DNA from: Anaerolineaceae bacterium UBA6107
GTDB lineage: Bacteria; Chloroflexota; Anaerolineae; Anaerolineales; Anaerolineaceae
Direction: 5' to 3'
NCBI GenBank assembly: GCA_002428455.1
Contig: DIWL01000045.1
Location: 25,193 to 31,946 of the forward strand
Length of the DNA stretch: 6,754 bases
A model generated the notes under the pieces. That model had not been told where the DNA came from and searched no databases. It worked only from the letters and a program-made list of their open reading frames with translations. Made by a program: the position numbers and the translations under genes. Shown here in pieces: positions 6,546 through 6,754 of this stretch (positions within the stretch are counted from its first letter, which is position 1; each line of letters starts with the position of its first letter).

Positions 6546-6581
6546 CCGATGACGTCCTGTAAAGGAGCATCGGTTATTTTT
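6546..6581 (+). terminator. Terminator-like hairpin between rRNA promoters P2 and P3
   Basis: CCGATG (6546-6551) pairs with CATCGG (6568-6573). Inside, TCCT (6555-6558) pairs with AGGA (6563-6566) around a GTAA (GNRA-type) tetraloop, separated from the outer stem by a 3-by-1 internal loop. The tail is TTATTTTT (6574-6581). Stem plus U-rich tail fits an intrinsic terminator, though weaker than the one at 2417. It ends 11 bases before the -35 of P3, so it would act only on RNA begun at P1 or P2. Confidence 0.55.
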
Positions 6582-6592
6582 GTCGATAGGTC

Positions 6593-6621
6593 TTGACGTG
6601 AGGCGGCAACGAGAGTAAAAT
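6593..6621 (+). promoter_or_regulatory. rRNA promoter P3
   Basis: TTGACG (6593-6598, one mismatch), 17-base spacer, TAAAAT (6616-6621, one mismatch). Start of transcription would be near 6628, giving a leader of about 100 nt to the 16S 5' end. It is the promoter nearest the 16S gene and the only one after the terminator-like hairpin. Confidence 0.82.
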
Positions 6622-6637
6622 CTGGCCCTTGGAATCA

Positions 6638-6649
6638 GCACCTTAACAA
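6638..6649 (+). promoter_or_regulatory. boxA antitermination element in the 16S leader
   Basis: GCACCTTAACAA agrees at 10 of 12 positions with the core of E. coli rrn boxA (GCTCTTTAACAA). It lies about 10-20 bases after the expected P3 start and about 80 bases before 16S, where NusB/NusE (S10) normally load on nascent rRNA. All three promoters would transcribe it if the 6546-6581 hairpin is passed. Confidence 0.65.
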
Positions 6650-6713
6650 CTGAAGAGTGATAGGAAGACGATGCCCTGTCGTTTTCAATAGTAATACACC
6701 AGATCCGAAACTT

Positions 6714-6727
6714 ACACCGAAAGGTGT
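6714..6727 (+). other. GNRA-capped hairpin just before 16S rRNA
   Basis: ACACC (6714-6718) pairs with GGTGT (6723-6727) around a GAAA tetraloop, a few bases before the mature 16S end. A second ACACC at 6696-6700 could compete for the same GGTGT. It may take part in leader folding or 5'-end processing; this is inference. Confidence 0.4.
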
Positions 6728-6730
6728 TAT

Positions 6731-6754
6731 TTGGCGGAGAGTTTGATCCTGGCT
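6731..6754 (+). rRNA. rrs: 16S ribosomal RNA, 5' end only (cut by window edge)
   Basis: AGAGTTTGATCCTGGCT at 6738-6754 is the near-universal bacterial 16S start (the 27F primer site, E. coli positions 8 onward). Counting back puts the mature 5' end near 6731, give or take a few bases. The gene continues past the window. It is preceded by three promoters and a boxA on the same strand, so this is the head of an rRNA operon. Confidence 0.95.

Larger units (their letters stand above)
6158..6730. other. Protein-free control region between the VanW-like gene and 16S rRNA
   Basis: No convincing coding region is present in these 573 bases; one open frame on the minus strand (6194-6520) lies across rRNA promoters and matches nothing. 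The stretch holds the VanW-gene promoter and a nearby inverted repeat, then three rRNA promoters, boxA elements and hairpins, listed separately. An A/T-rich stretch (about 6257-6282) just upstream of P1 could act as an UP element. Confidence 0.85.

Noticed and set aside
6549..6596. Tiny open frame of 15 codons inside the terminator-like hairpin (possible leader peptide)
   Set aside because: The nearby purine-rich stretch is a poor ribosome binding site, the codons show no regulatory run, and the frame runs into the -35 of P3.

Overview
This window looks like chromosomal DNA from a bacterium of the Chloroflexota, most likely an Anaerolineae-type lineage. That assignment is an inference. It rests on the moderately high GC, on a secreted-type protein with a Thr/Pro linker built from TPxPTxTPxPT-like units, and on a VanW-like protein, a Trm112-like protein and an LCP protein sitting together next to an rRNA operon. 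No mobile element, CRISPR array, tRNA gene or foreign-looking island is visible.

Left part (1-2414, plus strand): the 3' two thirds of hutU (urocanate hydratase, histidine degradation) runs in from outside the window. It is followed at very short distance by two small membrane-anchored proteins that resemble each other (1213-1569 and 1566-2414, overlapping by ATGA). The second adds a Thr/Pro-rich linker and a C-terminal beta-rich domain. A strong bidirectional hairpin terminator at 2417-2449 closes this group and also the convergent group coming from the right.

Middle part (2476-6157, minus strand): in transcription order, a 620-residue VanW/YoaR-type membrane-anchored protein, a 73-residue Trm112/UPF0434 zinc-ribbon protein, and a 482-residue LytR-CpsA-Psr (LCP) protein with a LytR_C domain. 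LCP enzymes attach polymers to the cell wall, and VanW/YoaR proteins carry putative peptidoglycan-binding domains, so this reads as a cell-envelope cluster. An identical 12-bp block holding an extended -10 element (TGTTATAAT on the minus strand) lies upstream of both the VanW gene and the LCP gene. At the VanW gene it is so close to the only possible start codon that the mRNA may be leaderless.

Right part (6158-6754): a protein-free control region for an rRNA operon, ending with the first bases of 16S rRNA. It holds three well-formed tandem sigma70-type promoters (P1 6286-6313, P2 6411-6439, P3 6593-6621), a good boxA antitermination element after P3, a weaker boxA-like element after P1, several hairpins, and a terminator-like hairpin with a U-rich tail between P2 and P3. 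That hairpin is the most unusual feature of the window: it could attenuate P1/P2 readthrough or define a separate ~135-nt RNA started at P2.
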